13,654 bases of DNA from Coriobacteriales bacterium (GTDB taxonomy: Bacteria > Actinomycetota > Coriobacteriia > Coriobacteriales > UBA8131), in assembly GCA_031268525.1 (NCBI GenBank), contig JAIRXA010000136.1, positions 1-13,654 on the forward strand, written 5' to 3'. The notes beneath the pieces were generated by a model. The model saw only the letters and a list, made by a program, of their open reading frames with translations. It had not been told where the DNA came from and did no database searches. The position numbers and the translations under genes are program-made. This document shows, piece after piece, positions 1 through 7,489 of this stretch. The first letter of the stretch is position 1; every line of letters begins with the position of its first letter.

Positions 1-78
1 CCCCTGTCCCATAACAGAAACGTCCCCCTGTCCCACATTGTCCCAAATTATACGTCCCCCTGACACATCTGTCCTGAC
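1..78. repeat. Degenerate CCCCCTGTCCCA-type repeat cluster
   Basis: At least three related units follow one another: CCCCTGTCCCATAACAG at the left edge, CGTCCCCCTGTCCCA from about 21, and ACGTCCCCCTGACACA from about 52, with an extra TGTCCCAAATTATA between the second and third. The reverse complement reads GGGACAGGGGGACGT. I infer a non-coding dispersed repeat, possibly the kind spread by REP-associated transposases, but no such transposase is in the window. The array runs off the left edge, so its full size is unknown. Confidence 0.5.
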
Positions 79-123
79 GCAGTCTGAAAGCTTCAGGGCA
101 TTCTGTCTGCCCGACTACCAACG

Positions 124-132
124 TGGTATGAT
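124..132 (+). promoter_or_regulatory. Candidate extended -10 promoter for the small lipoprotein
   Basis: TATGAT at 127-132 is preceded by TGG at 124-126, giving an extended -10 element. No convincing -35 is seen 16-18 bases upstream. Transcription would begin near 139 and leave a leader of about 66 nt before the ATG at 205. This placement argues against the in-frame ATG at 139 as the real start. Confidence 0.4.
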
Positions 133-204
133 ATCCTCATGCGATGCATGCAGGTATTGCATGGTTTGACTGAGTTTCAGGATGGGAAACGAGGGGTGTT
201 ATCG

Positions 205-594
205 ATGTTCAAGAAATCATTGCTCATAGTGCTGATCGCGATCGTATCCACTGTCGTATTAGGTGCCTGTACGACCAAGGCACCCGCTGAGTCAAGCGCT
301 GCGCCGCCGAGTCCCTATTTCACGCTCACCGCGTTTCCTGCGGCAGGCGAAGCAATCGAGCAGACTGTTGCGCATGTTGCGGTCGCCGCGCAGCTGGCCG
401 ACGAGGCCGCTGCCGCCGAGGCCGCTGCCGCTGAAGCTGCCGCAGCTGAGGCCGCCGCCGTCGATGAGGCCGCCGCCGAGGAGGTGGCTGTCGAAGACAG
501 CTCCTACGGCTATGACTACTCGTATGATTCGAGTTCCTCCTCGGTTGGTGGACAGACCGAGGATCAGTGCCTCGTACCGGTCTTCCTGGACTAG
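205..594 (+). CDS. Small lipoprotein with EAAAA-repeat helix and Tyr/Ser-rich tail
   Basis: This 129-residue protein is probably exported and lipid-anchored. It starts MFKKSLLIV, has a hydrophobic segment, and shows a lipobox L19-G20-A21-C22. ATG 205 is chosen because GAGGGG at 191-196 is a good ribosome binding site and the signal peptide begins there; an in-frame ATG at 139 would only add 22 residues upstream of the signal. From about residue 67 to 93 it is built of EAAAA-like units, predicted to be a rigid helix. A Tyr/Ser-rich stretch (SSYGYDYSYDSSSSS) and a short tail with one cysteine (EDQCLVPVFLD) follow. No known domain is recognised. It may be a spacer or surface protein acting with the downstream transglutaminase-like lipoprotein, which lies 100 nt away on the same strand. 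That link is inferred from neighbourhood only. Confidence 0.75.
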   Translation: MFKKSLLIVLIAIVSTVVLGACTTKAPAESSAAPPSPYFTLTAFPAAGEAIEQTVAHVAVAAQLADEAAAAEAAAAEAAAAEAAAVDEAAAEEVAVEDSSYGYDYSYDSSSSSVGGQTEDQCLVPVFLD

Positions 595-694
595 TGAGAC
601 TTCTCGATTCAACTCTCTGGTTCTGCGAAAAAGGCTCACGTATTCACACACGGTATGCCTTCTTCCAAGGCAACACGCGTCCAAACGATGCCTC

Positions 695-1906
695 ATGACC
701 AAACCCGTAATCGGTAATCACCTGGTGCGCATGGTGCGCGTGGGCGTGGCCGCCTGCCTTGCAAGCATGCTGGTGTCCTGTGCTCCACCCGCAGACTCTG
801 CAGATCCGGCAATCGAGCCTTCTCCCTCAGCACAATCTCCTGGAGAAACGCCTACTACACCGTTTTATGTCGTGGATACCGGCGATGCGGCGCTCGATGC
901 CCATCTGACAAAGGCTCTGGAGACCTTTGACCCTCAGGTGGATCTGCTGTGGCAGTGTTTTGCCTTTGCGGCACACACGTTTGCATACGAAGATGGTCCT
1001 GAGAATCCGGAGGGCGCCTGGACGGTTCCGTTTGCTGCGGACATGTTCGCCGATGGTGCGGGCAACTGTATGCAATTCGCAGCGGTCTTCGCTCTGCTGG
1101 CGCAATCCTGCGGCTTTGATGCCCAGGCGGTTGTTGGTGAGGTTTTGACCAATGACAAAGGCTGGTCGCTGCATGGCTGGGTCGAGGTTCGTCAAGATGA
1201 TGCGCTGTATCTCTGTGATCCCACGATGGAAAACGGTCTGTTGCGTGGCGGCAACTGGTACATGGTGGGCTATGCGCAGGCTGAGGCAAGCTATCGCCTG
1301 GACGGTCAACCGTGCGCCGACATCTCCCATGACGACATCTCCAATGGTGATGCCTCGTCGACGGCTTCGCCTGCCGCTGCATACGATCACCTCCTTGATC
1401 TCGCGGTCAGTGACCAGACGGCACAACTTCTTCTCCACAATGACAGCGGGCTGACCATAACGGGTCTTGGCCTCACGGCACCTGCTGATGAGGACTTCCC
1501 CACACTCGTGCCTGCGAGTGGATTGGCGCTGGCGCCAGGTCAGACCCTGCTTCTTCGCTATGACCTGCCGCCAGCAACGCCGGCCTGGACCAATATCGTG
1601 TTGTGTGAGTACCGCGAGCTGCAGGTCAGCTTCGATGGTACCTCTGCCTATCTGCTCCACGACCTCGATCTTACCGTGCTCGATGAAGCTTCTCTGGGTT
1701 TTGCCGAGGGTGTCGCCTATCTGGCGTATGAGGATTTCTGTGTACGAAGCAGAACTCTGGGTCTCGCGGGCAGGCTTTCGACCCTCAATGCGGAGCAGGC
1801 ACGGCTCTACGCTGCACAGGAGGATGCCTTACAGGAGGGTTCAGGCTCGGCAGGCGCCTTTGATCAGGACAGCGATGCCTGTCTCGACGACCCGACTATC
1901 CGCTGA
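695..1906 (+). CDS. Transglutaminase-like domain lipoprotein
   Basis: The protein has 403 residues with a lipoprotein signal peptide (lipobox L26-V27-S28-C29), then a Pro/Ser-rich linker. A transglutaminase-like core carries the expected catalytic order: Cys125 in GAGNCMQFA, His160 in SLHGWVEV and Asp175 in LYLCDPTMEN. Family members act as cysteine proteases, peptidases or acyltransferases; the substrate cannot be told here. The C-terminal half, about residues 220-390, has no recognised domain and may be a beta-sandwich; it ends in an acidic tail with one cysteine (SDACLDDPTIR). The start is uncertain. ATG 695 has no clear ribosome binding site, and ATG 731 (MVRVGVAACL) would also keep the signal peptide. 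The same frame stays open back to 263, but that part overlaps the previous gene and reads as Arg/Pro-rich shadow sequence. It may be co-transcribed with the upstream lipoprotein. Confidence 0.85.
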   Translation: MTKPVIGNHLVRMVRVGVAACLASMLVSCAPPADSADPAIEPSPSAQSPGETPTTPFYVVDTGDAALDAHLTKALETFDPQVDLLWQCFAFAAHTFAYEDGPENPEGAWTVPFAADMFADGAGNCMQFAAVFALLAQSCGFDAQAVVGEVLTNDKGWSLHGWVEVRQDDALYLCDPTMENGLLRGGNWYMVGYAQAEASYRLDGQPCADISHDDISNGDASSTASPAAAYDHLLDLAVSDQTAQLLLHNDSGLTITGLGLTAPADEDFPTLVPASGLALAPGQTLLLRYDLPPATPAWTNIVLCEYRELQVSFDGTSAYLLHDLDLTVLDEASLGFAEGVAYLAYEDFCVRSRTLGLAGRLSTLNAEQARLYAAQEDALQEGSGSAGAFDQDSDACLDDPTIR

Positions 1907-1931
1907 CCAGAGTAGAGTGCGCGGTAACCCA

Positions 1932-1960
1932 GCCTGGCGTGGCACTCCTGTCCGCCAGGC
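1932..1960. terminator. GC-rich hairpin between convergent genes
   Basis: GCCTGGCG at 1932-1939 is perfectly complementary to CGCCAGGC at 1953-1960, giving an 8-bp stem and a 13-nt loop. It sits 26 nt past the stop of the transglutaminase-like gene and before the convergent radical SAM gene end. No T-run follows on either strand, so it is not a canonical intrinsic terminator. A second, weaker pairing (CCAAAG 1963-1968 with CTTTGG 1982-1987) lies next to it. Confidence 0.35.
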
Positions 1961-2027
1961 CACCAAAGCCGGATCACTCGTCTTTGGCTTCACGATCGGT
2001 TCGTAAATTCAGTGCATCCTCGCAACG

Positions 2028-2939
2028 TCATGAATCCAGTACATGAGGATGGGCCGCGGCCAAGATGGCACGATAGTCCGAAGAACTGCTCAGATACAAT
2101 TCGAGGTTTCCGGTGTTGTGCGAAACGATGCCGTCAACGTAGCTTGCGGCTCCCAGGCCAAAGGCCACGCGTGTCGTGCCGGTGGCATCCAGTGCAGCAA
2201 AACGGTCAACAAGCCCTGCGCGGCTGTAACATCCGGGCAGGTACTCATGAAAGCCAAGCGGCAGAAGGATATTACGGGCGGCTGCGGTGTCCGACGCGAG
2301 TTTCTCAGTGTCACCTGCTCTGCCATCAGGACAGGGTACGAGCCTCACGTGCTGCAGCGGCAGACGTCCCAGGGCAGCAAGTGTCCGCCTCAGCGAGACC
2401 TCGCTTGTTTTCCGTTCGTTGATGAGGATAGTTACCCCCGTGTTTTGCAATTCCCTGGAATGCAGCATCGGCAGGTCGCGCAACAACACTTCGTTGGCGT
2501 CATGACAACCATAGCGCAGATACTCATGCCGGTCGAGAGTGATGACTTCAAGATCATAAAATGAGATGCCAATGCGCCTGAGGATAGTCTGCTTGTCGCC
2601 GTTGACGCCAAATGGCGAGAACTCCATGAGGATCTGTGGGTTTTTAAGGACGAATACTCGCCTTAAGACGCGGAAGAGTACAGCGAGATCATCGGAGTCT
2701 ATCAGTGACGCCATGCCGGATCCCAGACGAATTGCTTCAATCGTCAGATCGGTGTAATCAGGAGCCGAAGCCTCGATTTCCCCTATGAGCGCTTTAAGAT
2801 AGCGGTGGTACAGTGCCGTATCGAGGCCATGGAAGCAACTGCGCCAACAGATGACGCAGTTGCTGTCACAGAAGGGAAAGCTCAGATCGAGGATGGCTCG
2901 ATTTTCGCTCGTTTCACCCATGATCGAAGTTTCACCCAT
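2028..2939 (-). CDS. HemW-like radical SAM protein, short form
   Basis: The 303-residue protein carries the radical SAM cluster motif Cx3Cx2C at Cys24, Cys28 and Cys31 (FPFCDSNCVIC). Its layout follows HemW/HemN-type proteins: YHRYLKALIGEIEA after the motif, a degenerate glycine-rich segment (LGSGMASL), and GLGAASYVDG-HNTGNLELYL near the C-terminus. It differs from HemW in several ways. The Tyr and His normally just before PFC are Asp18 and Ser20, an additional Cys35 is present, and the protein ends where the usual HemN C-terminal domain would begin. True coproporphyrinogen oxidase activity is therefore doubtful; a heme or tetrapyrrole chaperone or another radical reaction is possible. It starts 14 nt after the flavoprotein stop, with AAGGGA upstream, so the two are probably one operon. 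The first codons are duplicated (MGETSI-MGETSE), giving a second ATG at 2921. The first is preferred because only it has a ribosome binding site. Confidence 0.8.
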   Translation of the reverse strand: MGETSIMGETSENRAILDLSFPFCDSNCVICWRSCFHGLDTALYHRYLKALIGEIEASAPDYTDLTIEAIRLGSGMASLIDSDDLAVLFRVLRRVFVLKNPQILMEFSPFGVNGDKQTILRRIGISFYDLEVITLDRHEYLRYGCHDANEVLLRDLPMLHSRELQNTGVTILINERKTSEVSLRRTLAALGRLPLQHVRLVPCPDGRAGDTEKLASDTAAARNILLPLGFHEYLPGCYSRAGLVDRFAALDATGTTRVAFGLGAASYVDGIVSHNTGNLELYLSSSSDYRAILAAAHPHVLDS

Positions 2940-2944
2940 GATCG
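2911..2944. repeat. Tandem duplication spanning the radical SAM start codon
   Basis: GTTTCACCCATGATCG occurs at 2911-2926 and again at 2929-2944, an 18-nt period. On the minus strand this duplicates the start ATG and the first six codons of the radical SAM gene, so the protein begins MGETSI-MGETSE. The repeat keeps the frame. Confidence 0.9.
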
Positions 2945-2953
2945 GATGTTCCC

Positions 2954-4786
2954 TTACGCCTTTGCCAGATTCTCTCCCAACACATAACCCAAGGTAATAG
3001 CCATACCACAGCTGTTGCCCGAAGTGGGCGTATGGTATTGGACGGCATAGCGGTTGCCACAGCAGTTCCCCGTGGCGTACAAGCCTTTGATGGACGATTT
3101 GTCGGCGCGCAAGACCTGCTGGTCATCGTTGGTGTTCAAGCCTGCAAGCTGTACCAGTCCGCCAAAGGCGACGCCCTGCTCGCTCATGCTGCCTGTCCCG
3201 AAGAATGGTGCCTGACGTATGGGGAACATCAGCTGCGGGTCATAACCCCAATCGTCATCATGCTTCTTGTCGCACATCGCGTTATAGTGCTCAACCTCAT
3301 CGAGCAGACCTTGTAACGCAGCCCCCTCGTAGCCGAGGATTTGCCCAAGCTCTTCCAGGGTATCCGCTGCGTAGACCGTCCCATAGGCTTCGCCGTAGAC
3401 CATGAAGTTTTGTACAGGAAAACCCTCGGGGCCTGTTTGGTAGGCAGCCATGTCCGCCTCGACTTTGTTGATGAACGTCTTATTGCTCAAATCCATACTC
3501 GAATGGCCGTAATCCTGATACTCCAACCCTTCCCGCCATGTGGCATCGACGATGGTGGAGCAGAGGATTCCCGTAGCCATATTGTTGTAGACACCCTGAT
3601 TGCCAAACTTCGTTATTGCTTCGTTGTAAAAGCGCTTGCCGTCAGGTCCGAATACCGGCCAGCAGCCGCCAAAGGGAAAGCCTGGCCTGCCGCCGGCAAC
3701 ACCTGTGGACATGGGTGCGCGAGGCCCGGGCTCCATGGTTCCGCCTGCCCAGAGCCCCATCTTGATGCCGCTTCCGTCTCGTCCCATACCGCCAACAGTT
3801 GTAACGTCGGTCCGGTTGTTTCCCACACTCCAGGCGAGGTTGCGCAGCTGGTCCGTGAGATCAAGGAGCATATCCGGGTTGGCGCCGTAGTCACCACAGG
3901 CCAATACCACAGCCTTGCTGGCATTGACCTGGAAGTACGTCCCGTCCGCATCTTCACAGATACAACCCGTCACATCCCCGGCATCGTTTTGCACCAATAC
4001 GGCGCCCTTGGCTCCCCATATATGACGTCCACCGGCAGCCTCAAAAGCATCAATGTGGTTCAAGACGACTTGCGGCCAGACATCCGCATTGACTTTGACG
4101 TCGGAATTCCGCCATTGGATCATGCCGATGAAGTTATATGAGCCGCAGGACTCTCCTGAGAAGTACCTGGGTCCGTCGGGGCAGTTGCAGGTGAACATAT
4201 ACTGGTCTCTTGTCTCCTGCGGCACGTGCTCGACTACCCAATCGATAGCTTCGCCCGAGCGGGTGACGAACTGACGGAGCAGACTGGGACTCGCTTTGCT
4301 GAAACTCTTGCGCATATATTCGTTGAAGACGAGCGTCGTGTCATAGAGAGGCGCTCCCGCATCGAGGAAGGTTTTGGAATTGTAGCTGGCCATATCGCAG
4401 GCAAAGTTGTCGTAGTTCTCGCGGGTCTGGGGCTCGACAACGAGTACGTCTGCGCCGTCCTCCTGAGCTTTGAGTGCGCACGCGAATCCTGAATTGCCGG
4501 TACCGAGCACGAGGATCTCGCACTCCTCTTCACGGCTGATGTCTGTGATCTCGGGTTTGGATCCGAGCCAGTTGGGTACATTTCCCATGAATGAGCCGTT
4601 CGCTGCACTATCCGCGGCACCACCCGAATCATCGTCCTCGTCCGCTGTGCCTGGGGGTGCGCAGCCAGCCAAACCAACAACGGCAGCTCCTGCCGTCCCC
4701 AGTGCGGCGCACTTCAAAAACGAACGCCGCGATACGCCCTGTACGTCTTCCGCTTTCACTCCTGGTTTTCTTTCAGTACGATCCAT
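2954..4786 (-). CDS. Tat-exported FAD-dependent reductase (fumarate reductase/KstD superfamily)
   Basis: This 610-residue flavoprotein probably reduces or dehydrogenates a small organic substrate outside the cytoplasmic membrane. It has a twin-arginine signal (S19-RRSFLK), a hydrophobic stretch and a lipobox L39-A40-G41-C42, then an acidic low-complexity linker. The FAD-binding domain begins with EILVLGTGNSG (GxGxxG at 95-100). The flavin-binding C-terminus is GLYATGNCCGNRYAVQYH...SGNSCGMA (residues 568 on), unlike the HGANRLGGNA signature of true fumarate reductases, so the substrate is probably not fumarate. No FMN-binding or heme domain is present, so the electron donor is a separate protein not seen here. 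ATG 4786 is preferred because GGAG lies 6 nt upstream; ATG 4798 has AAAGGAG only 1 nt away, and a TTG at 4816 has no site. It is divergent from the AraC-type regulator and precedes the radical SAM gene. Confidence 0.88.
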   Translation of the reverse strand: MDRTERKPGVKAEDVQGVSRRSFLKCAALGTAGAAVVGLAGCAPPGTADEDDDSGGAADSAANGSFMGNVPNWLGSKPEITDISREEECEILVLGTGNSGFACALKAQEDGADVLVVEPQTRENYDNFACDMASYNSKTFLDAGAPLYDTTLVFNEYMRKSFSKASPSLLRQFVTRSGEAIDWVVEHVPQETRDQYMFTCNCPDGPRYFSGESCGSYNFIGMIQWRNSDVKVNADVWPQVVLNHIDAFEAAGGRHIWGAKGAVLVQNDAGDVTGCICEDADGTYFQVNASKAVVLACGDYGANPDMLLDLTDQLRNLAWSVGNNRTDVTTVGGMGRDGSGIKMGLWAGGTMEPGPRAPMSTGVAGGRPGFPFGGCWPVFGPDGKRFYNEAITKFGNQGVYNNMATGILCSTIVDATWREGLEYQDYGHSSMDLSNKTFINKVEADMAAYQTGPEGFPVQNFMVYGEAYGTVYAADTLEELGQILGYEGAALQGLLDEVEHYNAMCDKKHDDDWGYDPQLMFPIRQAPFFGTGSMSEQGVAFGGLVQLAGLNTNDDQQVLRADKSSIKGLYATGNCCGNRYAVQYHTPTSGNSCGMAITLGYVLGENLAKA

Positions 4787-4992
4787 CTCTTTCTCCATTC
4801 TCCTTTGAGTCGTCAAGGAGCGTTCCCCACCTCAAAATCGCCTGTGTGAGCAAACGTTTCCACCTCTCGTGCCCACCAGTCTATTGGGTTGCGGATAGCC
4901 AAAAAAGAAGCAGTTTTCTCCCGTCCATCTAAGCGTTCTGCGCGGGACGCAGGAACAAAGCGCTGCTCAGAACTACCCTGGGGCCTTCACTT

Positions 4993-5023
4993 GGAAAAAA
5001 CTGATGCCCGGAAAAACTGATGC
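4993..5023. promoter_or_regulatory. Direct repeat GGAAAAACTGATGC, candidate operator
   Basis: GGAAAAAACTGATGC at 4993-5007 is followed by GGAAAAACTGATGC at 5010-5023, identical but for one A in the homopolymer run. The CTGATGC cores are 16 nt apart, so the two copies lie on roughly opposite helix faces by the end. The pair lies in the divergent region, upstream of the regulator's candidate promoter. AraC-family proteins often bind paired direct half-sites, so this is a plausible regulator site, but binding is inferred. Confidence 0.4.
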
Positions 5024-5063
5024 TTCATTTTAGGGAGGCAAAACACCGAACAGGCAGGATGTT

Positions 5064-5072
5064 TGTGATACT
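5064..5072 (+). promoter_or_regulatory. Weak extended -10 candidate for the AraC-type regulator
   Basis: GATACT at 5067-5072 is preceded by TGT, giving a TGn-type extended -10 with four of six consensus bases. No good -35 is present. It would start transcription near 5079 and give a short leader to ATG 5116, leaving the GGAAAAACTGATGC pair roughly 55-85 nt upstream. Confidence 0.25.
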
Positions 5073-5115
5073 CTGGCGCAGAGCCGTCCACAGACCTTAC
5101 AGGCTTGGGGAGGGT

Positions 5116-7362
5116 ATGGAGGAGCAGGAGAGTACACCCACTGAGGGCTATCGTGGCAGGATGTTTTACTATCTTGTCGCGTTGTTGGTCGGGGTAGTAG
5201 TAGTTGCGCTTGTCCTGGCCGCGCTGTTGAGCTTTAGCACCCTTGCCGAAGCCAATCGTCATGAGGCAGAGGCCTTTGATACGGTGATACGGGTCTATGA
5301 CCTCTATCTCCAGGGCATGAGTTCGAATCAGACCGATTACAGCATCCTTACTGCCGACGGCGTGCTCGCAGCTGCCGCGGCGTCCGATTCGCCGGACACC
5401 GAGATGCTTACCCATGTGCGAGAGCTGCTGTCGGATTTTTAGATTAAACAACAGGAACTGGCTCGGTATACTACGCGCGACATGTCGTTTTTCCTGTATC
5501 TCCCGGGCAGCCAGACAGTCTGCAGCCGCTCGGGGGGCCCTGCTGATGGGGCTGTGCCGGACATCATCGAAGAGCTTGACCTTCCCAGGATTGTGGAGAT
5601 TACTCAAACGCGCCCCTACTCCACTATTGTTGAGGATTCCGAGGGAGAAGCGCATATGCTCAACTGCGTCCTACTCGACCTGAGTGTGCTCATCACCATT
5701 GGGTCAATGCCGGAATTGCCGCCCATAGAAGATGTCGCTCCCAGCTTTCAGGACACACAGATGTACTTCATCGGCAATAACGGCATCAAATATGCCTTCA
5801 CAGAAAATGACGGTCTGATCGATATATTGACTTTCGAGGACTTTGACCTTGGAGATGATTCAGGCATCATCTCGGTGGACCATGACAACGTGTCGTATCG
5901 TGTGTACTACCACAACCTTCCCTCAGGAGCGGTCACCTTTCTCTTTGCGACCCCCGACTATGCTCAACAGCGTATGGCCAACCTGATTATTGAGACCTCG
6001 ATCGTCTTGGTGGTGCTGCTCATCACAGGAACTCTGAGTGCGTTTTTCCTCACACGTCGCCTTTACCGACCAGTGCAGCAGTTGATCGGCAAGCTCGTCA
6101 CAGGACAACGGCAACCGGAGAACAACGAGTTCAAGCTTATTGATGAGGCGTTCAGGGACGTGGACGACCAGTTGCGGGCGCAGAGCCTTCTGGTGCGGCG
6201 CTATGGCCTCCACCGACTACTCAACGGGCAGAGCGACGAAGAATTCGAAACGGAGATGAGCGCGTTCTTTCACATTCCTGCCACGATGAGGGAAATTGAT
6301 TCTGAGTCAAAAGGAAGGAGTCTGCTTTGCGCGATGGTGCGCTTCGATGGCTACGTAGACCAGAAGCAGACATCGCTCGACCTCCACCACCTTGAGCAGA
6401 CTGTCGAGGTCGCGCTCCTGTCCAGTGAAACGCAGGTACTGAGTGTTCAGGATAGTGGCTACATCTTTACCGTTGTATCCTTTGAGACCTCGAGGTTGAC
6501 AAAGATAATTGAGCAGTTTGCTCAGCTCCAGGCAGGGCTTGAAGACGAGGGCCGGATCCTGATATCGGTCTTTATCAGTCGTACCGTACCAACCATCGAT
6601 ACCCTCTCGGTTGCTTACTCAGATGTCCTCGCCATCGCGGAGTTCGTGACCCTGCATGAGAGATTCAACGTGATCGCAACCTATGATGCTCTCCAGGTCC
6701 AGATCGCGGACAGCGGCCTACGGAGTATCGTCTCTCTTGATGAGCAGAGGCTACTTGCGGCAATTCGCTCGTTATCTGCGGACACGCTGACGCTTTTTGA
6801 TCGTTGTATAGAGCGTATGACCGGTGATCAGAACCAGTCCCTCACGCTTTTGAGTGTTCGGTTCGCCGCGCTCAAGAACAATGTTGTCCTGGCGCTGTAT
6901 GACTCGTTTGCCCTACAGCGTGCGTGTTCTCTTGACCAGAGATACACCGATATGATTATCGAGGCAAAGAGTGCCTCACAGATACGGCAGAGGCTCGAAG
7001 ATATCTTGACTGAACTGCGGCATAAGGAGAGTTCTCAGAGCCTTGATGATGAGTTCTGCGAGAGTATCGTTGTCTTCATTCAGGATCGTTTCACCGACCC
7101 TGACCTTTCGGCTTCTGTGGTAGCACGTGAGTTCAATATCAGTCAATCGGGTGTAACGCGAGTCATCAAGCGGGCCCGAGGTGAAGGCTTTCTCAAATAC
7201 CTTCACTCACTGCGCATCGCGAAGGCTCATGAACTGCTGTTGACCACCACCCTGTCGATTGCCGATATCAGCATCCAGGTGGGCTATACCAATGCGCTCA
7301 CGATGACGCGCGCCTTCAAGCGCTACACGGGCACGACTCCTGGTTCATTTCGCAGATTGTAG
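5116..7362 (+). pseudogene. Membrane-anchored AraC-type regulator interrupted by in-frame TAG
   Basis: One reading frame runs through the whole span except for TAG at 5440-5442 (codon 109). The same frame continues directly after it as IKQQELARYTTRDM, so this is a single-codon interruption, not a frameshift. Read through, it has 748 codons: a transmembrane segment at about residues 16-41 (MFYYLVALLVGVVVV...), an extracytoplasmic region to about 285, a second transmembrane segment at about 290-313 (IVLVVLLITGTLSAFFL) followed by a HAMP-like linker, a cytoplasmic middle region, and a C-terminal AraC-type double helix-turn-helix from about 655 (LSASVVAREFNISQSG; LSIADISIQVGYTNALTMTRAFKRYTG). Such proteins sense an external ligand and bind DNA at the membrane. 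ATG 5116 follows GGGGAGGG closely. Without readthrough the products are an N-terminal stub (5116-5442) and an open fragment (5443-7362; first ATG 5482, without a ribosome binding site). A single C-to-T change of CAG (Gln) would explain the stop; sequencing error or natural readthrough cannot be excluded. It is divergent from the first flavoprotein, its likely target. Confidence 0.8.
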
Positions 7363-7489
7363 GGGAGTGTCTTCTCTATCGGCTCTCACCGCTGTAGTTG
7401 CCCGCAACACCGGCTCAGAGCACTACCTGGAGCACTATCTGTTCTCCGTTGACCCTTGGGGACCGGCAGTACCGTCTGAGGAGGTCGCA

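Larger units (their letters stand above)
4787..5115. other. Divergent intergenic region with direct repeats
   Basis: This 329-nt region separates the first flavoprotein gene (minus) from the AraC-type regulator (plus). I see no credible gene in it. Besides the repeat at 4993-5023 and the -10 candidate near 5067, it holds an imperfect direct repeat close to the flavoprotein: CGTTCCCCACCTC at 4821-4833 and CGTTTCCACCTC at 4855-4866, whose right ends are 33 nt apart. A small dyad, CTCTG-GCG-CAGAG, lies at 5071-5083. No confident promoter for the flavoprotein was found. Confidence 0.6.

Noticed and set aside
656..672. TGCCTT/AAGGCA hairpin as a terminator between the two lipoproteins
   Set aside because: Only a 6-bp stem with no T-run after it; it could form by chance and would not clearly separate the genes.
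263..694. Upstream extension of the transglutaminase-like gene frame
   Set aside because: It overlaps the small lipoprotein gene, gives Arg/Pro-rich sequence with no signal peptide, and is the out-of-frame shadow of the EAAAA repeat codons.
827..1660. Long minus-strand open frame opposite the transglutaminase-like gene
   Set aside because: Arg/Cys/Gln-rich low-quality translation without any domain; the plus strand encodes a recognisable protein with a catalytic triad.
3341..4141. Plus-strand open frame of 266 codons opposite the first flavoprotein
   Set aside because: Antisense shadow of a well-supported FAD protein; no domain or ribosome binding site.
5440..5442. TAG as a pyrrolysine codon
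   Set aside because: Pyrrolysine is known mainly in methylamine methyltransferases; no pyl genes are seen here and the protein is a regulator. A nonsense mutation or sequencing error is simpler.
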